DNA of 64,000 nucleotides from Trachythela sp. YZ-2020 (GCA_016169945.1 JADLSH010000050.1:310001-374000), one strand, 5' to 3'; positions 37,291 to 48,800 are shown, counted from the first letter of the stretch. The notes: generated by a model not told the origin, from the sequence alone. Numbers and translations are program-made.

Positions 37291-38795
37291 TTGAGGTGTT
37301 GCGGATCTAGGCAAATACGAAGATCACCATTTGATTTCTCCACAACCACCATCGAACTGACCCAGTCTGTTGGTTTTTCCACTTTACGAATGACGTTTGC
37401 TCTTTCCATTTCATCTAGTTCTGCTCTGACTCTATCACGAAGAGCAGCTGGTATCGTCCTTGGAGCGTTAACCACTGGTGTTACACTTGTATCTACCTCA
37501 ATGTGATAGGGTTTTTCCAAGCGACCTAACCCTGTAAATACATTGGCGTATCTCTTTGTTGTTTCCTCTTTCCAATCTTGTGATGACTTGGGCTTTAGAG
37601 GAGTTGCCACAGTGTTCATCACCACTTTGATTAAGCCAAGTTCTTGAGATGATTTCAATCCCAGTAATCCTGGTTGGTTAGTATCGACAACGTGAAATGT
37701 CATTTTCTTCTTGAAATTGTCTTTCGATTGTACCGCTAACTGAATTGTTCCCAATACAGCTAAGTCGTCCCCAGAATAACTGACTAATTTGCTGCTGCAG
37801 GTGTTCAATCTTGCTTTTGATCCCATTATCTTGCCTAGCTGTTGTGCTGGTAGTATGTTGACTTGGGATCCTGTGTCAACTTTGAGTCGTGTGGCTTTTC
37901 CATTTATGGTGGTCCTCACAAACCATTCATCATTCTGGACCTCAGTTGTAACCGCTCCTACGAAGAGTGTTTCTTCTTGGTCTGAGTTTTCTTGATGTTC
38001 CAAATGATGGATTTTCTTGTTTGATCTACACATACTTTTGAAGTGATTGGGCTTTTGGCAATTATGACAAGTTTTTCCATATGCTGGACACTCCTTTTTG
38101 CCATGCTTTGCTCCACAATTTCTGCAGTCGAATACGATAGTCTGATTAGGCTTTTCTAGTCGACTTGGTTTTTTCCATTGCTCTTGGTTATGGGTTTTCT
38201 TTTGGTTTCTCTTGCCATTGTTGATTCCATGGACCATTGATTCATTTTGCATATCTCTTAAATGCCTATCCGTGGTTTCCGCAGCTCTCACTAGTACCCA
38301 TGCCTTTTCAAGAGTTAAGTTTGGTTCTCTGAGAAGTCTTTCTCTTGTCCTTTGTTTGTTGACTCCCAGCACAATTCGGTCCTTTATGAGAGAGTTTTTT
38401 AGAGCTCCAAACTCGCACGTTTCACAAAGTTTCTTTAATGTAGTCACATATTGGTCTATTGTTTCATTGTTCTCTTGAGCTCTTGTGAAGAAAACATATC
38501 TTTCATAGCTAACATTCTTCTTCGGTTCGCAATATTCATCGAATTTCTCGATTACTTTGTCGATCTTCTTATCGTCGCCATCCTCTTCCCAGATGAGGGT
38601 ATCATACACGTCTAAAGCTTCGTTTCCCACGACCGTAAGAAATGTAGCTACTCGGGTTGCTGTATTTTTCTCGTTTATTCCCGTCGCAATTTCGTAATTC
38701 AGATATTTCTGTTTAAATTTCTTCCAATTGACCGATATATTCCCACTGTTTAACTCTAGTGGTTTTGGCGGCGGCAAACCTTGATTCATTGCCAT
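37290..38795 (-). CDS. Gypsy Gag-protease-RT N-terminus, open frame truncated at the inversion
   Basis: The ATG at 38795 starts 'MAMNQGLPPPKPLEL'. Capsid-like Gag follows to about residue 200, then a C-x2-C...C-x2-C-x4-H-x4-C knuckle region ('CHNCQKPNHFKSMC', about residue 250). An aspartic protease (D-T-G in 'LKVDTGSQVNIL', about residue 308) and the start of RT ('RKVEKPTDWVSSMVVV', 'GDLRICLDP') come next. After 'DPQHLNN' the frame enters the inverted integrase strand, so the rest of the frame is not RT. No stop inside about 500 codons, consistent with recent activity. Confidence 0.9.
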
Positions 38796-38944
38796 TGTAG
38801 GTTGTGTCTGTACTGTATTTTCTTCGACTGGATTTGACTTTTAACTTCGATGTCCAATCTTTTCGCAACTTCTCACTTGTTCTGCTAACAAGTTTGCTTA
38901 GTGCGAAGTTTAATATACAGGGCTACCTTTTACACCTGACACCA

Positions 38945-39106
38945 TGTTATGTTCCTTGTATATCTCAAGGATTGATAAGGATTCAAATACAAACACAACT
39001 GTAAAATTGCTATTAGTTTAATGGCTTCCTAAGAGAGAGACTATACATCAATGAATAAATTAGATACTCGAGCCTGCGTGATCAGGTATAACCGCTGATC
39101 ATTACA
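38945..39106. repeat. Complete Gypsy LTR (5' LTR of the minus-strand gag)
   Basis: 162 bp bounded by TG...CA on either strand (TGTTATG at the left, CATTACA at the right) and followed by the GTCGG target duplication. Confidence 0.9.
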
Positions 39107-40255
39107 GTCGGGATACCATCTGGACCATGTGCTTTGGTTGAATTCAACATTGTAGACAGCATCAGCGGTGACAATAAATGGGGTATCAATCGGGGCGTAA
39201 TTACTAAGGGCGTTGTGTGGTGGGGTTGAAAACTGTTCATTGGAGCGAGAAAAGCCGTATTGATGATATTAGCGAGGTATTTACTTGAAGCGTTTGAAGA
39301 TCCCGCTATCGCAGTGATTTGATTATTTCGTCACGAGTTTCGCATGATGACGTCATCCCACTTAGTTTTCTGACCTCTTTCCTCCAACCTGACGGTTCAA
39401 ATGCTGAAATATTTAGATCGGCATATCTTACGTTCATGATTGACACGGTTCCTTAAGCGTCGAAACTCAGTCTCATTCCCTTGGTCAAGGGCTTTCTGAC
39501 GACTCCTTATGAGATTCTTAAGAGTGGGATTTATCCATGGTGGTTCGTTGATAGTATTGTCTTAGATCTAAGAGGAAGAACATTTTCTAGACCAGTCTGG
39601 ATAATTTTTTCGAGCTTTACTTCGCATAATGTCACACTGTTTAGGAGGCTTGGAACGTTGACAAGTTCAAGGTACGATCGCATAACCAGGCGTCTGCTAG
39701 GACGAAGGTCTCTTGATTTCACCTTGGTTTTCGATGGTGGGAGCTGTGATCTTGCTTTGGGATGCAACGCGACAGACATGTTGTCAGAAAGACCGAAAGG
39801 AGGGCGTTTAATTGGATCTTCATACAGTTCACTTAAGTTAGTAAGTACGAGGTCTAAAGTACTAGGTCCTCTGGTTGGGAAGTTGACAATTTGTTTTAAA
39901 TTATAGCTCCTTTTTAGCCTTTCAATATTAAGTTTATTGAAATCTCCGAGAAGAATAATTCCACAGTTAGAGTGTTGCGATTCAATAGAGGATAAGGAAT
40001 CCATGAGATATTCTAGCATAACGGGATCGGTAGAGTTTGGTGGATAGTAAATATTTCCTAAAATTATGCTGTTTACACCCCTTGGGACTCTTTTCGGGCG
40101 TAGTTTAATCCACAGTGCCTCTAAAGGAGACTGAATTAAATCATCGAGAACAGTAAATAGAATTGTGTTCTTGATAAACACACAGACTCCGCCGTGTAAA
40201 CCTTGCTGCCGGTCTTTTCGTACCGAATTAAAACCGCATAACGGATTTGTGGTCG

Positions 40256-41232
40256 AAAGAAATGAAGAATATTTAACAATTATTCGCCGAAGGCGAAGTG
40301 ATTATCGGTGAATATTCACAGCGACGAAAAAAGACAAGTTGTTTATTCTTAGCCTCAGGAAAAACAGAACATAAAAACAAATTTTGCAAAGAATAAATCA
40401 ATGCCTATAGATATGGAAGATTTTTAGCGGTGAATTGACATTTAAAGATTGTGGTTATGTCCAGGAAAATATTATAGCCAGTATATACACTACTCACATG
40501 CGTCATGCGAGATTCGAAAAAACAATATATTACGACAAGCACGACAAAAATCAAACATTTTAAACGAAAAGGTTACCGTTAAGAATCTCGGATAGATACG
40601 AATACAAAGTAAAATGAGCTTAAAGTAGTTTTGCTAGAAAATTTGAAACAAAACAGACAAAGACAATGTTTGAAGCCAATATTAAATTGTCAAAAAAATG
40701 TTTTATCCAGAATATGTTTTATCCTAAACTTTTGTTCTTCTTTCGGGAGTTTTTTCATCGTTTAAAAAGGTTTAAAATCAACTTTGCCAGGCCATTCTTT
40801 TGGAAAGCATTACTCACTGCTCTTGCCAGTAAATAATGCGGCAGATTTACTGCTGCAGTAACCAATCAGAACGCAGGAAAGCTCATTTCCTATGCAAAAT
40901 TTATATTAATATTAAATACCAAAAACATGAATGACTAATTCAAAAAATCCGACGAATAATGAATAATTTGGATTCATTTAAATAAGGAATAATTCAGGCC
41001 CAAATACTCCGCTTCCACTCCAGAGTATGCCTTCTGTTGCCTATATATTGTACCTTCTTCAACCGCTTTTAACTTCAATGTGTTAATTATAGTATGACAA
41101 AAAATACAGATTCCCCTAAATAGCATTTATTAATTCTGTCACTGCTTTTCGGGCTATTTCATTATTGTACATCTCAAATAACGCGCTGTGATTGATTTTT
41201 AGGTTTATAATTTCAAAACGAATAGTACTCAC
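40256..41232 (-). other. Intronic stretch right of the nest
   Basis: AT-rich, no gene supported. It is the remainder of the 28.8-kb intron before exon 41233-41362. Confidence 0.5.
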
Positions 41233-41362
41233 TGCCATCCAGTCTAATACAGTTTATTCCATTTCCTGTATATCCATTGGGACAAGGACCACAACTGAAT
41301 GAAGCAATCATATCTGTACAAGAGACGCCAAGGAAACATGGGTTGGATGCACATTCGTCGAT
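41233..41362 (-). CDS. EGF-like exon of thrombospondin/COMP type
   Basis: A 130-bp exon, acceptor TTTAAG, donor GTGAGT. It starts phase 0 and ends phase 1, which fits the phase-0 donor of exon 44284-44777 and the phase-1 acceptor of exon 12347-12472. It encodes I-D-E-C, '[12 protein letters not shown]', '[17 protein letters not shown]'. The C-G-x-C-P-x-G-Y-T-G-x-G-x-x-C ending is typical of the EGF modules of thrombospondins. It converts the phase of the transcript and leads into the seven-exon calcium-binding EGF array. Confidence 0.85.
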
Positions 41363-41930
41363 CTTAAACGGAATGGAAATTTTTGAGAATTCATTATTTT
41401 ATCTTGTTCAAGTTTCGCTTCTTTTTAATATTCTCTCACGAAACATCCGGACGAACAAGGAATTGTTAAATTTAGCATTATCCATCAAACTATTCAGGAG
41501 TTGGTGTGACAAGAGGCTTTCACTCTGCTCAACAAGTTTTTGGAAAAATAAGAGCCAGCTAAAAGAACCTAATTATTTTGATGAGGAACTCTAAACACAA
41601 CATCAAATTTAGCATTGTCACATATTTTGACAGACGTGAAAGACAACAGATATTCATATTCAACGTCAACCTTAATCTGCGAACCACGTCGTTTTAGCCG
41701 TCATGAAGAAAGCTTATCCTTAGAATATAAAATACAGGAATAATGTAGTATTTGGCACATTTTTACTATTGCAGTAATACCATCTTACTCGATTTCATTT
41801 TCGATCAGCTAAAAGTTAAATATTGCTTTAAAGGTTACGAGAAACGTTACGTGCGCTATTCACAAGAATTGATATTGCGGCTTGTGTTTTTAACCAATTT
41901 AGCTCAAATTTTGACCAGTTCTAGTACAGT
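41363..41930 (-). other. Intronic stretch, nothing recognised
   Basis: No coding or repeat structure supported. Confidence 0.5.
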
Positions 41931-42419
41931 AAAGCCCCGGTCAAACGAAAATGAGAGTTGATGAGAGTCAATGAGAATTGCAACTCTCGCTCGCGTTTGA
42001 CCGCCAACTCTCATCGACTCTCATGCACTCTCTTCAACTTTGAGCTGGTTCAAATTTTGATGAGAGTTGATGAGAGTTTTGCTCGTTTGACCGGTCATGA
42101 GATTTGCATAAGAATTTTAAACAACAATAGTCAGACTAGTGATTTGCACTTTCTATAAGAATTAGCTTAACAAAATAACACGTTATGACTGTGTCTATAA
42201 CAAGAAAAGCTAAGATGGCAATTTAAACTTAAACACTTTGCTTATCAAAATTTTAAAATTATTCTCAGGGCTTCATTTTGCGCGCTAAATTGTTTTTGTC
42301 GCAATTCTCCTCCAACTCTCGTTCTCATTTTACCGGGGCATGAGAGTTGAACAAACTCTCATGCAAACTCTCACTTGCCAACTTTGAACAACTCTCATCC
42401 TCGTTTGACCAGGGCTTAA
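41931..42419. mobile_element. MITE with AAGCCC...GGTCAAACGA ends and ATGAGAGTT subrepeats
   Basis: The left end AAAGCCCCGGTCAAACGA pairs with the right end TCGTTTGACCAGGGCTTAA (one mismatch). Both subterminal regions carry many copies of ATGAGAGTT or AACTCTCAT in both orientations, plus inner GTTTGACCG sites. Length ~490 bp, no coding capacity, target duplication unresolved. The repeated 9-mers may be transposase-binding sites. Confidence 0.75.
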
Positions 42420-42563
42420 TCAGTTGTAATCAGCTGATGCATATAGAATGTCATTATATGCAGCTTTGCTATATTTTGCATATGGAGGAAAACGCACGCA
42501 CTTCAAGCTATGGTTTTAATAAAATCCCTCCAAAGTAAGCTTTTTCGAAAGTCAGACGATACC

Positions 42564-42723
42564 TCTACAAAAGTGTGTGCGGTAGCTATAGGTTTTCTTT
42601 TTTCTTTTCGTGATATATAACTTTCATTCTAAACTTTCGTTCTTACTACACTTTTGTGTGTTCCAAGAGAAATAAATAGAAAACAAGAAAGAAATCACAT
42701 AGCTACCGCAAACACTTTTGTAG
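42564..42723. repeat. Inverted repeat around ACAAAAGTGTGTGCGGTAGC
   Basis: 42564-42590 and 42700-42723 are inverted complements with one mismatch (GTGTGTGCGG against GTGTTTGCGG). Weaker outer similarity continues a few tens of bases (TTTTCGAAAGTC / GAAAACC). Probably a small MITE. Confidence 0.6.
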
Positions 42724-42745
42724 CCCTGGTTTTCGTGCGTCTTCT

Positions 42746-44283
42746 GTGAAAATTTGATGGAAATGAGACAAAACCCGAGCTTAACAAAAGTTTTTAAACC
42801 TACCACTTTTGCTGAAACGAAGGCTAAAAGGTTTGGCGGGGTTTCCGATTATCAGAGGAAATATACCGCCCAGGTGGCACCTTTCCAAAAGAAACTGTTT
42901 ATTCTCATGGTAACCGTTATTCAAATATATTTCGGCTACTAGAAATACATGCATGCAGAATCCCCTCGCCAATTCGAACTAAGCAATTATACTTCCCAAA
43001 AGTTATTGTAACATGAAGCATTCAGTCAAATACTGTAACCATGGTAACACGCAACACTGTTTATTTATTTTACTTTTTGTACAAAACGGTAAAATAGTGA
43101 TAAGATTTGTACTTTTAACTATAAAAGTATGAATTGTCCAACTATATAAAGTAGGTGTGTTATTATGTACTCTTTTAGCTTTGATTTGCTGTAAAATTCA
43201 ACCTTAGACATTTCACAAAAACGTCAAAAAATTAAAATTTTCACAAAACGTCAACTGTTTCTTGAACAGTAGATTTGAAATAAAACTTTTGAGATTATGT
43301 TGTTTCTTCAAATTTAAACTTCCTAAAATACCTTTTAAAGACCATGTAAAGTCCGTTCTGCGCATGTGCTATGGCGGGTCCCGCGATGTAAACAATGCCC
43401 AATAGCGTGTTTAAAATGTAAACAAACGGACGTTGCCGGTTTGTTTACATCACCTTTAAGCTTAATCAATATTGTAATAACCGCGAAAAATTCACAAACT
43501 AAAGTGCATGCTAATACAGTAAAAGCAAGTATGGAAATTAGACACTTTCCATTTAGAATGCTTCAAAAGTTCAAAATCGTGTCCTTTTTCCAGTCATTCG
43601 ACTGTTTTTTCTCTTTGAAAATTTTCATTTATCTTGTTTTGAAGACACTATTTGTTCGCATATTTTTACGATATAAAAAAACTTTTTTGAAAAAGGTTTG
43701 CAAAAGTGCAGTTAAAATTCTGACGCATATATTTAAAAAACAAAATCTTTGTTTTAGCCAATCAAGAGGTGGCTAGTTACCATAATGGCGGACAACTTTG
43801 CAATCCGCTATGTTCTCACATACGAATTTTAAACGTAATATCTCGACCCTCTCAACGTGTCTCGTAACCTTAATATGTGTCGGAGGATATCCAGATAAAT
43901 TTGAAGATGTATTCTGTTAAAAAATCACACATACAAGAACATGTTCAAACGCCATCGAAGTCATTTCGAGAAAAAAACTTTGTCCATGATTTTTCTGGCT
44001 ATGAGTAATCCAGCTGGGTAATATTTACTGGATTTGAAAAACGATATTTTTATGTTGTTAATGTAAGAAAACGGTCAAGAAATATACCATTACTCACAAA
44101 GTTTCGGGCCGCCAAACGCATATTTTTCAAACTCCTATGCAGGTAACTCGGTGGCAAATGGCAGAATTGCGCAATATTTTGTGCAGGAGTGGTGACAGGG
44201 GATGTAGATAAAGTAATTTCGCTCTTTATTATGGAGTTGACTGCGGACGAGGCCATGATTTTTTCATAACAAATTATAGTTAC
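42746..44283 (-). other. 1.5-kb intron between the large exon and the TSP-type EGF exon
   Basis: No exon or element termini supported. 'ATGGCGGACAACTTTGCAATCCGCTATGTTCTCACATAC' -type sequence near 43785-43822 has a related copy near 60924-60965, so a dispersed repeat is likely; the extent is unclear. Confidence 0.4.
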
Positions 44284-44777
44284 CTCATTTTGACAAAGGT
44301 CACCAGTATATCCAGCAAAACAGGAACAAGAGAACCCAGGTTGTTCATTATTACAACTTCCATTAAAACAAGGGTGAAACACATTGCATTCATTTACATC
44401 AAGCTCACACAGAGTACCCGTATATTGTGCAGGACATGAACACGTGAAATTTCCTGCTCCATCAAGGTAGCGATAATCAGGGTTGCATTCCCCTGAATGT
44501 TGACATGGACATTCTTTCATAACAACCGAGGAATTAAGGACAGAGTAAGCTCCACATTCGTCTGTGACTTTAAATGTAAATATTGTTGAATTGTTGGAAT
44601 TCTTAGTCCAAGTGAACAATCCTCTTTCTGTCAACGAAGCTCCAAATGTTTCGCTTTGAACAAAGCTGTATCGAATAGTGCGGTATTCAGGATCGATTGC
44701 ACGTAGCTGCACTCGTAATTCTTTCCCTCGGAAAGCGTAGAGAACAGTTGAAGTTGTAAACCTTGGCTGCTGATTAT
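44284..44777 (-). CDS. Large exon: VWDE-type beta domain, EGF, EGF
   Basis: A 494-bp exon, acceptor TTTAAG, donor GAG|GTAACT, phase 1 to phase 0. The first ~100 residues ('QQPRFTTSTVLYAFRGKEL', 'LRAIDPEYRTIRYSF', 'FTFKVTDECGAYSV') resemble a cadherin-like beta-sandwich of the kind found before EGF modules in VWDE-type proteins. Then come 'CPCQHSGECNPD', 'GNFTCSCPAQYTGTLCELD' (EGF) and 'VNECNVFHPCFNGSCNN', 'GFSCSCFAGYTGDLCQNE' (calcium-binding EGF). An extracellular adhesive or matrix role is expected. The frame is intact across the whole exon. Confidence 0.85.
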
Positions 44778-44916
44778 CTTAAAAAAGGATACGCTTAATG
44801 AACCAATCCATACTGAATAGTATGTCTACCTACTTTCAACAGACATCTACCTACTTTCTCTTCAAAACTGACTTCAGAAGTATTTTGAAATCAATGATAA
44901 ACTTAATTCAACATAC

Positions 44917-45031
44917 CTCTACGTTCCAACCATGATGTCGTTGAAATATGTGGCAGGCATTGACGGCACCAGTCGGTAGGATGACTTTCGTTTTGGGCAA
45001 AACAATGATCGGAAATAAAACAGGCATCCGT
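44917..45031 (-). CDS. Short Cys-rich exon of the VWDE-like gene
   Basis: A 115-bp exon, acceptor TTCAAG, donor GTATGT, phase 0 to phase 1, matching the flanking exons exactly. It encodes 'TDACFISDHCFAQNESHP' and 'DWCRQCLPHISTTSW': C-x5-C...W-C-x2-C-x-P, a pattern known from VWDE-like and related proteins just before the beta-sandwich. It is too short to be prominent as an open frame. An N-E-S glycosylation sequon is present. Confidence 0.75.
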
Positions 45032-45059
45032 CTTGAATTCATAATTGAGAACATTTTAT

Positions 45060-45130
45060 TACTTTGTATGGAAGAAATTGATGACATCATCGCATGGAGA
45101 CATCATCGCATGGAGACATCATCTCATGTG
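45060..45130. repeat. Short tandem repeat GACATCATCGCATGGA
   Basis: Three near-identical 18-bp units (about 45082-45128), one with CTCATG in place of CGCATG. Intronic. Confidence 0.75.
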
Positions 45131-45541
45131 TATAGGTTTGTTATTAAGTGTGGAGTATTTTTAAGCTAATACCTAAATTGCGAAAAATGCAATACTTAAG
45201 AATTATTTAAACGATCTGTTCATTGAATATTTGTTAACATTTACTAACTTGCCATCGCTCGCTCGCTCAATACAACAAGATCTATGTTTGGGATTATACC
45301 GTAAAAGCCTCACTCTCGGTTATTAAGTAGTTAATAATGTACACAACCAAATGAATAGTGTAATGCGTTTCAACCGCATTACGAAGTACATCCAATCAAA
45401 AAATTCAAAATATGCAATCAAGATCATTTCTCAAAAAATGTCCAAAGACTATGAGCAAAGTATTTATCCTTGCATGCACAGGTTAATGTTGCACGTCGAA
45501 TAAGATTACAGAATAAATTATTATTATCTTACTCAGTTTAC

Positions 45542-45799
45542 CTTGAGTCGACATCCTGTAGTAGTATTACATATCTGGCACACAGAGTCAAACGTAATGA
45601 ACAACATGACCGCCTTTGATGCATTAATTCCGTTATTTGAAACTGCAATCTTTAGACCAGCGGCTGTTACTCCTTTTTCGCCATATTCACCGATATTGAC
45701 AGGTGACTCCGGGAGTGAACATTTAACTTCAGTGAGGTCTACCAATCGCCCAGGATGAAGTGAGATGGAATTACTCGGAATCCACATTGATTTAATAAC
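45542..45799 (-). CDS. Exon of the VWDE-like gene, Cys-containing beta region
   Basis: A 258-bp exon, acceptor CTCTTCAAG, donor AAG|GTAAAC, phase 0 at both ends and fitting the next exon. It encodes 'VIKSMWIPSNSISLHPGRL', 'EVKCSLPESPVNIGEYG', 'MLFITFDSVCQICNTTTGC'. The closing C-x2-C...C run continues into the next exon's cysteines. The similarity to VWDE proteins is from memory of the family layout, not an alignment. Confidence 0.72.
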
Positions 45800-46084
45800 C
45801 TTGAAGAGGTAAATATCCGAATTTTGTGAATTCATTTAATACATAAGATAGCGAAAACAATAAGGGTTTCCTCAATGAATGCTGGGCTCTGGAACGTCAT
45901 GAGTTCTTAAACGTTATTACTTTTATCACAATCTTTGAACGTTCAAGCGAATTGTTTTAACGTTGTACACATGCGGCATGTTGTCAAGGAGGTGGCACTA
46001 AGTTGACTATTTATGAAATATCTAGCGGTAGTATTATAGGTACCGATCGAGCCTTATTTTTAGGGGGGAGCAGGGGGGAGCAAG

Positions 46085-46290
46085 GGGAGAACACATCATT
46101 AAAATTCAAACCTCAATAGCATATGTGACATTAACATACTGGGGGCAGCAGCGTCATTAACAGGGGGGGCTCACATCATTAAAAATTCATACATCATTAG
46201 CATATGGTACATTAACATACAGGGGAGCAGCGTCATTAACAGGGGGGAGCAAGGGGGAGCACATCATTAAAAATTCATTAACATAAACAT
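46085..46290. repeat. Subterminal ~85-bp tandem repeats of Element 2, left arm
   Basis: Two full units and part of a third containing CACATCATTAAA, AGCATATG, ACATTAACATAC and GCGTCATTAACAGGGGGG. The mirrored set at 55535-55845 has more units. Their position next to the tips suggests binding sites for the element's mobilising protein. Confidence 0.75.
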
Positions 46291-46540
46291 TAATTATATA
46301 TTGACGTCATAATGATATGCAAGGTGAGTTTGGGCAAAACAGTCATTAAGCTGAGCTCAGCATTTTCGTCACAAAAAGAGTTAATCCTGACGCTTTTTAT
46401 CACAATAGCTAGACGTTTCTATATATTTTGCAAAGCGTTGTGTTCCAAACACAGTCCGTTTCGACAACAAGTAAATATATTCTCGTATCTAATATCACCT
46501 TATACGAAACGGCTTAGACAACTAATATAGCGACGCTTAA

Positions 46541-47248
46541 AGTGGCTCGATACAGTTTTCAAAAATTCAAGCGTACAATATTTTGAAATTTTTAAACTCC
46601 GTATTTTTAGGTCTTATTCACCAGGTATCGGGGTTTTCATATATTTTGATGTTTCTACTTTCAACTTATGTTAGTTTTAGTAACATACAGTTCGTTGCTA
46701 TGACAGCATACGCGTATGAAATTCACTCTAAAATAGCCTATTGCCTCGTGTAGTTGGAAAAAAAGCACGGTGACCCCCAATTTTTTTTGGTGCTTTATTT
46801 TACTTGCAAGACAGACTAACAATAAGCAAAATATAAAAAAATTCTATAGTGCCATTTTTTTGAAAAAGGCAAAAATGTCGTTTTCTTCAATAAAATTTTT
46901 TTGGCATTACAGAATTTTTTTATTTTTGGTATAATGAAAGATTTTTGCGGTGCAATACAGCGTGCAAAATTTAAACATAGGTCACCGGACAAAATAATGA
47001 GATATAGCGCATTGTTTTTCAAAAATGGAATTTTTTAATGACGTCAGCAATTGACATTAAAACGCTATAGAACACGCACAATGGCGCGAGATGGCGCGAG
47101 CAAATGCTCACGTCAGGTCAGTTTGGAAGTTGTTTCGTTAATATTCCCGCACGCACAAATTGTCACGCGGGTTTATTCATAATTATAGAATAAAGTCTAT
47201 TTTCGCGATTCTTGCATAAGGATTTCGTGATTGCTATATCGAGCCACC
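46541..47248. mobile_element. 708-bp MITE with TTAA duplication
   Basis: The left end AGTGGCTCGATACAG and right end complement GGTGGCTCGATATAG differ at two positions. TTAA flanks both (46537-46540 and 47249-47252). The interior is A/T-rich with no supported gene. The right TTAA is shared with the next element. Confidence 0.85.
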
Positions 47249-48478
47249 TTAAGAGGGAATGTCCACTAAGACCGAGCAAAATCGAGAATACATGATGAAG
47301 AATCAAAATTCTTCTTATTTCGTCCAGTCATCCCCTAATGTGTACTTAGAAACGTGGTGGGGTTTTGTTTCCTGAAATATTATTTTAAACGCCGAGAAGT
47401 TATCAAAACCTGACCCGGACGCGAGATTCGTGAAATTAGCCAAAATCATTGCGTGTCATAACCTATCGAAAACTTCGCTCTACTCAATTCACATCGTAGG
47501 AAGCCTCAATTTGAGTTCTTAAACGTGTTTATAAGATTTTTGTGAACAATGTGAGAATGATTTGTAATCGTTGAAACGATGTTTCAAATTCATGGCAGGG
47601 GGCTAAAACCGCCTTATTTTGCGATTAAAAAAAATCTAAATTGGTACACTTTTTGAAAAATAACTTTACCTCCCCGGTAAATCTCTGATTTCCTTGAAAT
47701 TTTGAGAATGGAAAGAGAAAATGTTCTCTTTAATCTGATGTAAAAATTATTTTTGGGCTTTTTGTTATCGCGGGAAAATCACAACATAAACCTGTCAACA
47801 TCTCCAGACAATAAGGCACCCCAGACTAGACAGGCAAAATTTTAAAGATTTGTATTTGTTTTTCTTGCTATTTGGATATGAAATATAAAATATAGACAAT
47901 TTGAAACTAGTTTGCATATTTATCGGCTTTTTACGTAAATATGAAGCATGTGATCGTGAACAATTAATTAACTTAAACTGAATTAATTAACGAATGATGT
48001 AAACTAGAAATACATGTATACCCGATTGCTTGATTCAATCATGCAACTAATTTTATTTTCTATTGTTTTGTACAAACAAAAAGTACTTCTTGTTACCAAA
48101 AGGTACATTTCGTTAATTTTATGAAAATCTCAGACACATTAAGTTATGCAGACAGACAATTATGTAGACAGACATTTGTGTAGACAGACAGCCCGAAATT
48201 TAAAGATTTGACACTAGAAAGTCGAAATTTAAAGATTTGTACTTGTTTTCTCTTGTTATTTGGATATCAAATATAGAATATAGATAATTTGAAACTAGTT
48301 TGTTATTTATCGGCTTTTTACAGAAATATATATAAAAAACTAAACCGTGTGATCGTGTGATCGTGAACTATAAATGCATGTAGCCGATCGCTTGACTCAA
48401 TCATGCAACTAAATTATTTTCCAAAAATTAAAAATTTCGCTGAAAACTTCAGAAAAAAATTAGCTACACATGACCTAC

Positions 48479-48800
48479 CGATATAATTATAATTATCGTA
48501 AACAATGGGATGTTTCTGGGCAAGTTCTTGCTCTGCTTCGTTTAACAGTGCTTCCATATGGGCTTCATGCGCAGCGACCTCTATATCCTCTTTCCCCAAA
48601 GGTTCGTCTTCTTTGAGAGTTTTCTTTGAGGCGAGACGTGAAAAAAAGCCTGAGATTTGTTTAGCCGCAGTGAGAAAATCATCGCTTGTGAACAGTAAGT
48701 TGCCATCTGGACCTTTAGCACACATCATAGATCGAGCCACTGCATTGGGATCTACTTTTAATCCAGTCTGTTCACCAAGAAATTGCGCAAAAATGTAGGC
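48479..48800 (-). CDS. Exon of an unknown multi-copy-type gene inside the TTAA element
   Basis: A 322-bp open exon with acceptor GGAAG and donor GTAGGT. It encodes 'AYIFAQFLGEQTGLKVDP', 'AVARSMMCAKGPDGNLLF', 'FLTAAKQISGFFSRLASKK' and an acidic helical end ('AAHEAHMEALLNEAEQEL', 'HPIVYDNYN'). No known domain. The Q-I-x-x-F-F-S-R-x-A-x-K core reminds me of hypothetical proteins repeated in cnidarian genomes; this is recollection, not a search. Predicted mostly helical. It may be cargo or the element's own gene. Confidence 0.5.

Larger units (their letters stand above)
36095..39106 (-). mobile_element. Ty3/Gypsy LTR retrotransposon with internal inversion, TSD GTCGG
   Basis: GTCGG flanks both ends (36090-36094 and 39107-39111). 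The complete LTR is 38945-39106 (162 bp, TGTTAT...ATTACA on the plus strand). The other end keeps only the matching 66 bp (36095-36160). Gag-protease-RT start reads on the minus strand (38795 to ~37290). The integrase half reads on the plus strand (36164 to ~37290), tail to tail, and most of RT and RNase H is missing. A TGGTGTCAGGTG primer-binding-site-like sequence directly follows the 5' LTR on the minus strand (38944 downwards). The intact TSD with a scrambled interior is the notable feature. Confidence 0.9.
32858..40255 (-). mobile_element. Outer LINE (jockey/CR1-type), minus strand, interrupted three times
   Basis: The pieces read in one order. 40255-39112 encodes the endonuclease and linker ('GVNSIILGNIYYPP', 'IILLGDFNKLNIERLK', 'STLDLVLTNL') and then the 'AHGPDGIP' region. 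36089-35934 encodes 'LKENADLFADPVKDIL' to 'NKRLRPI'. 33417-32858 resumes 'SLTPVLSKVGEDFVVEE' and ends near 'EAGLNSL'. The final C-terminal piece is at 14059-13880. The interruptions are a Gypsy element (36095-39106), another LINE (33418-35933) and Element 1 (14062-32857). The 5' end near 40255 is truncated and frameshifts are present. It is the oldest layer of the nest. Confidence 0.82.

Noticed and set aside
42754..43776. Several 60-140-codon frames between 42.7 and 43.8 kb
   Set aside because: Low-complexity, no family motif, no consistent splice sites and no phase match with the neighbouring exons.
46312..46530. 72-residue frame also found inverted at 55292-55510, possibly a conserved gene
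   Set aside because: Both copies are TIR sequence of Element 2; the conservation is explained by the inverted repeat and no motif is present.
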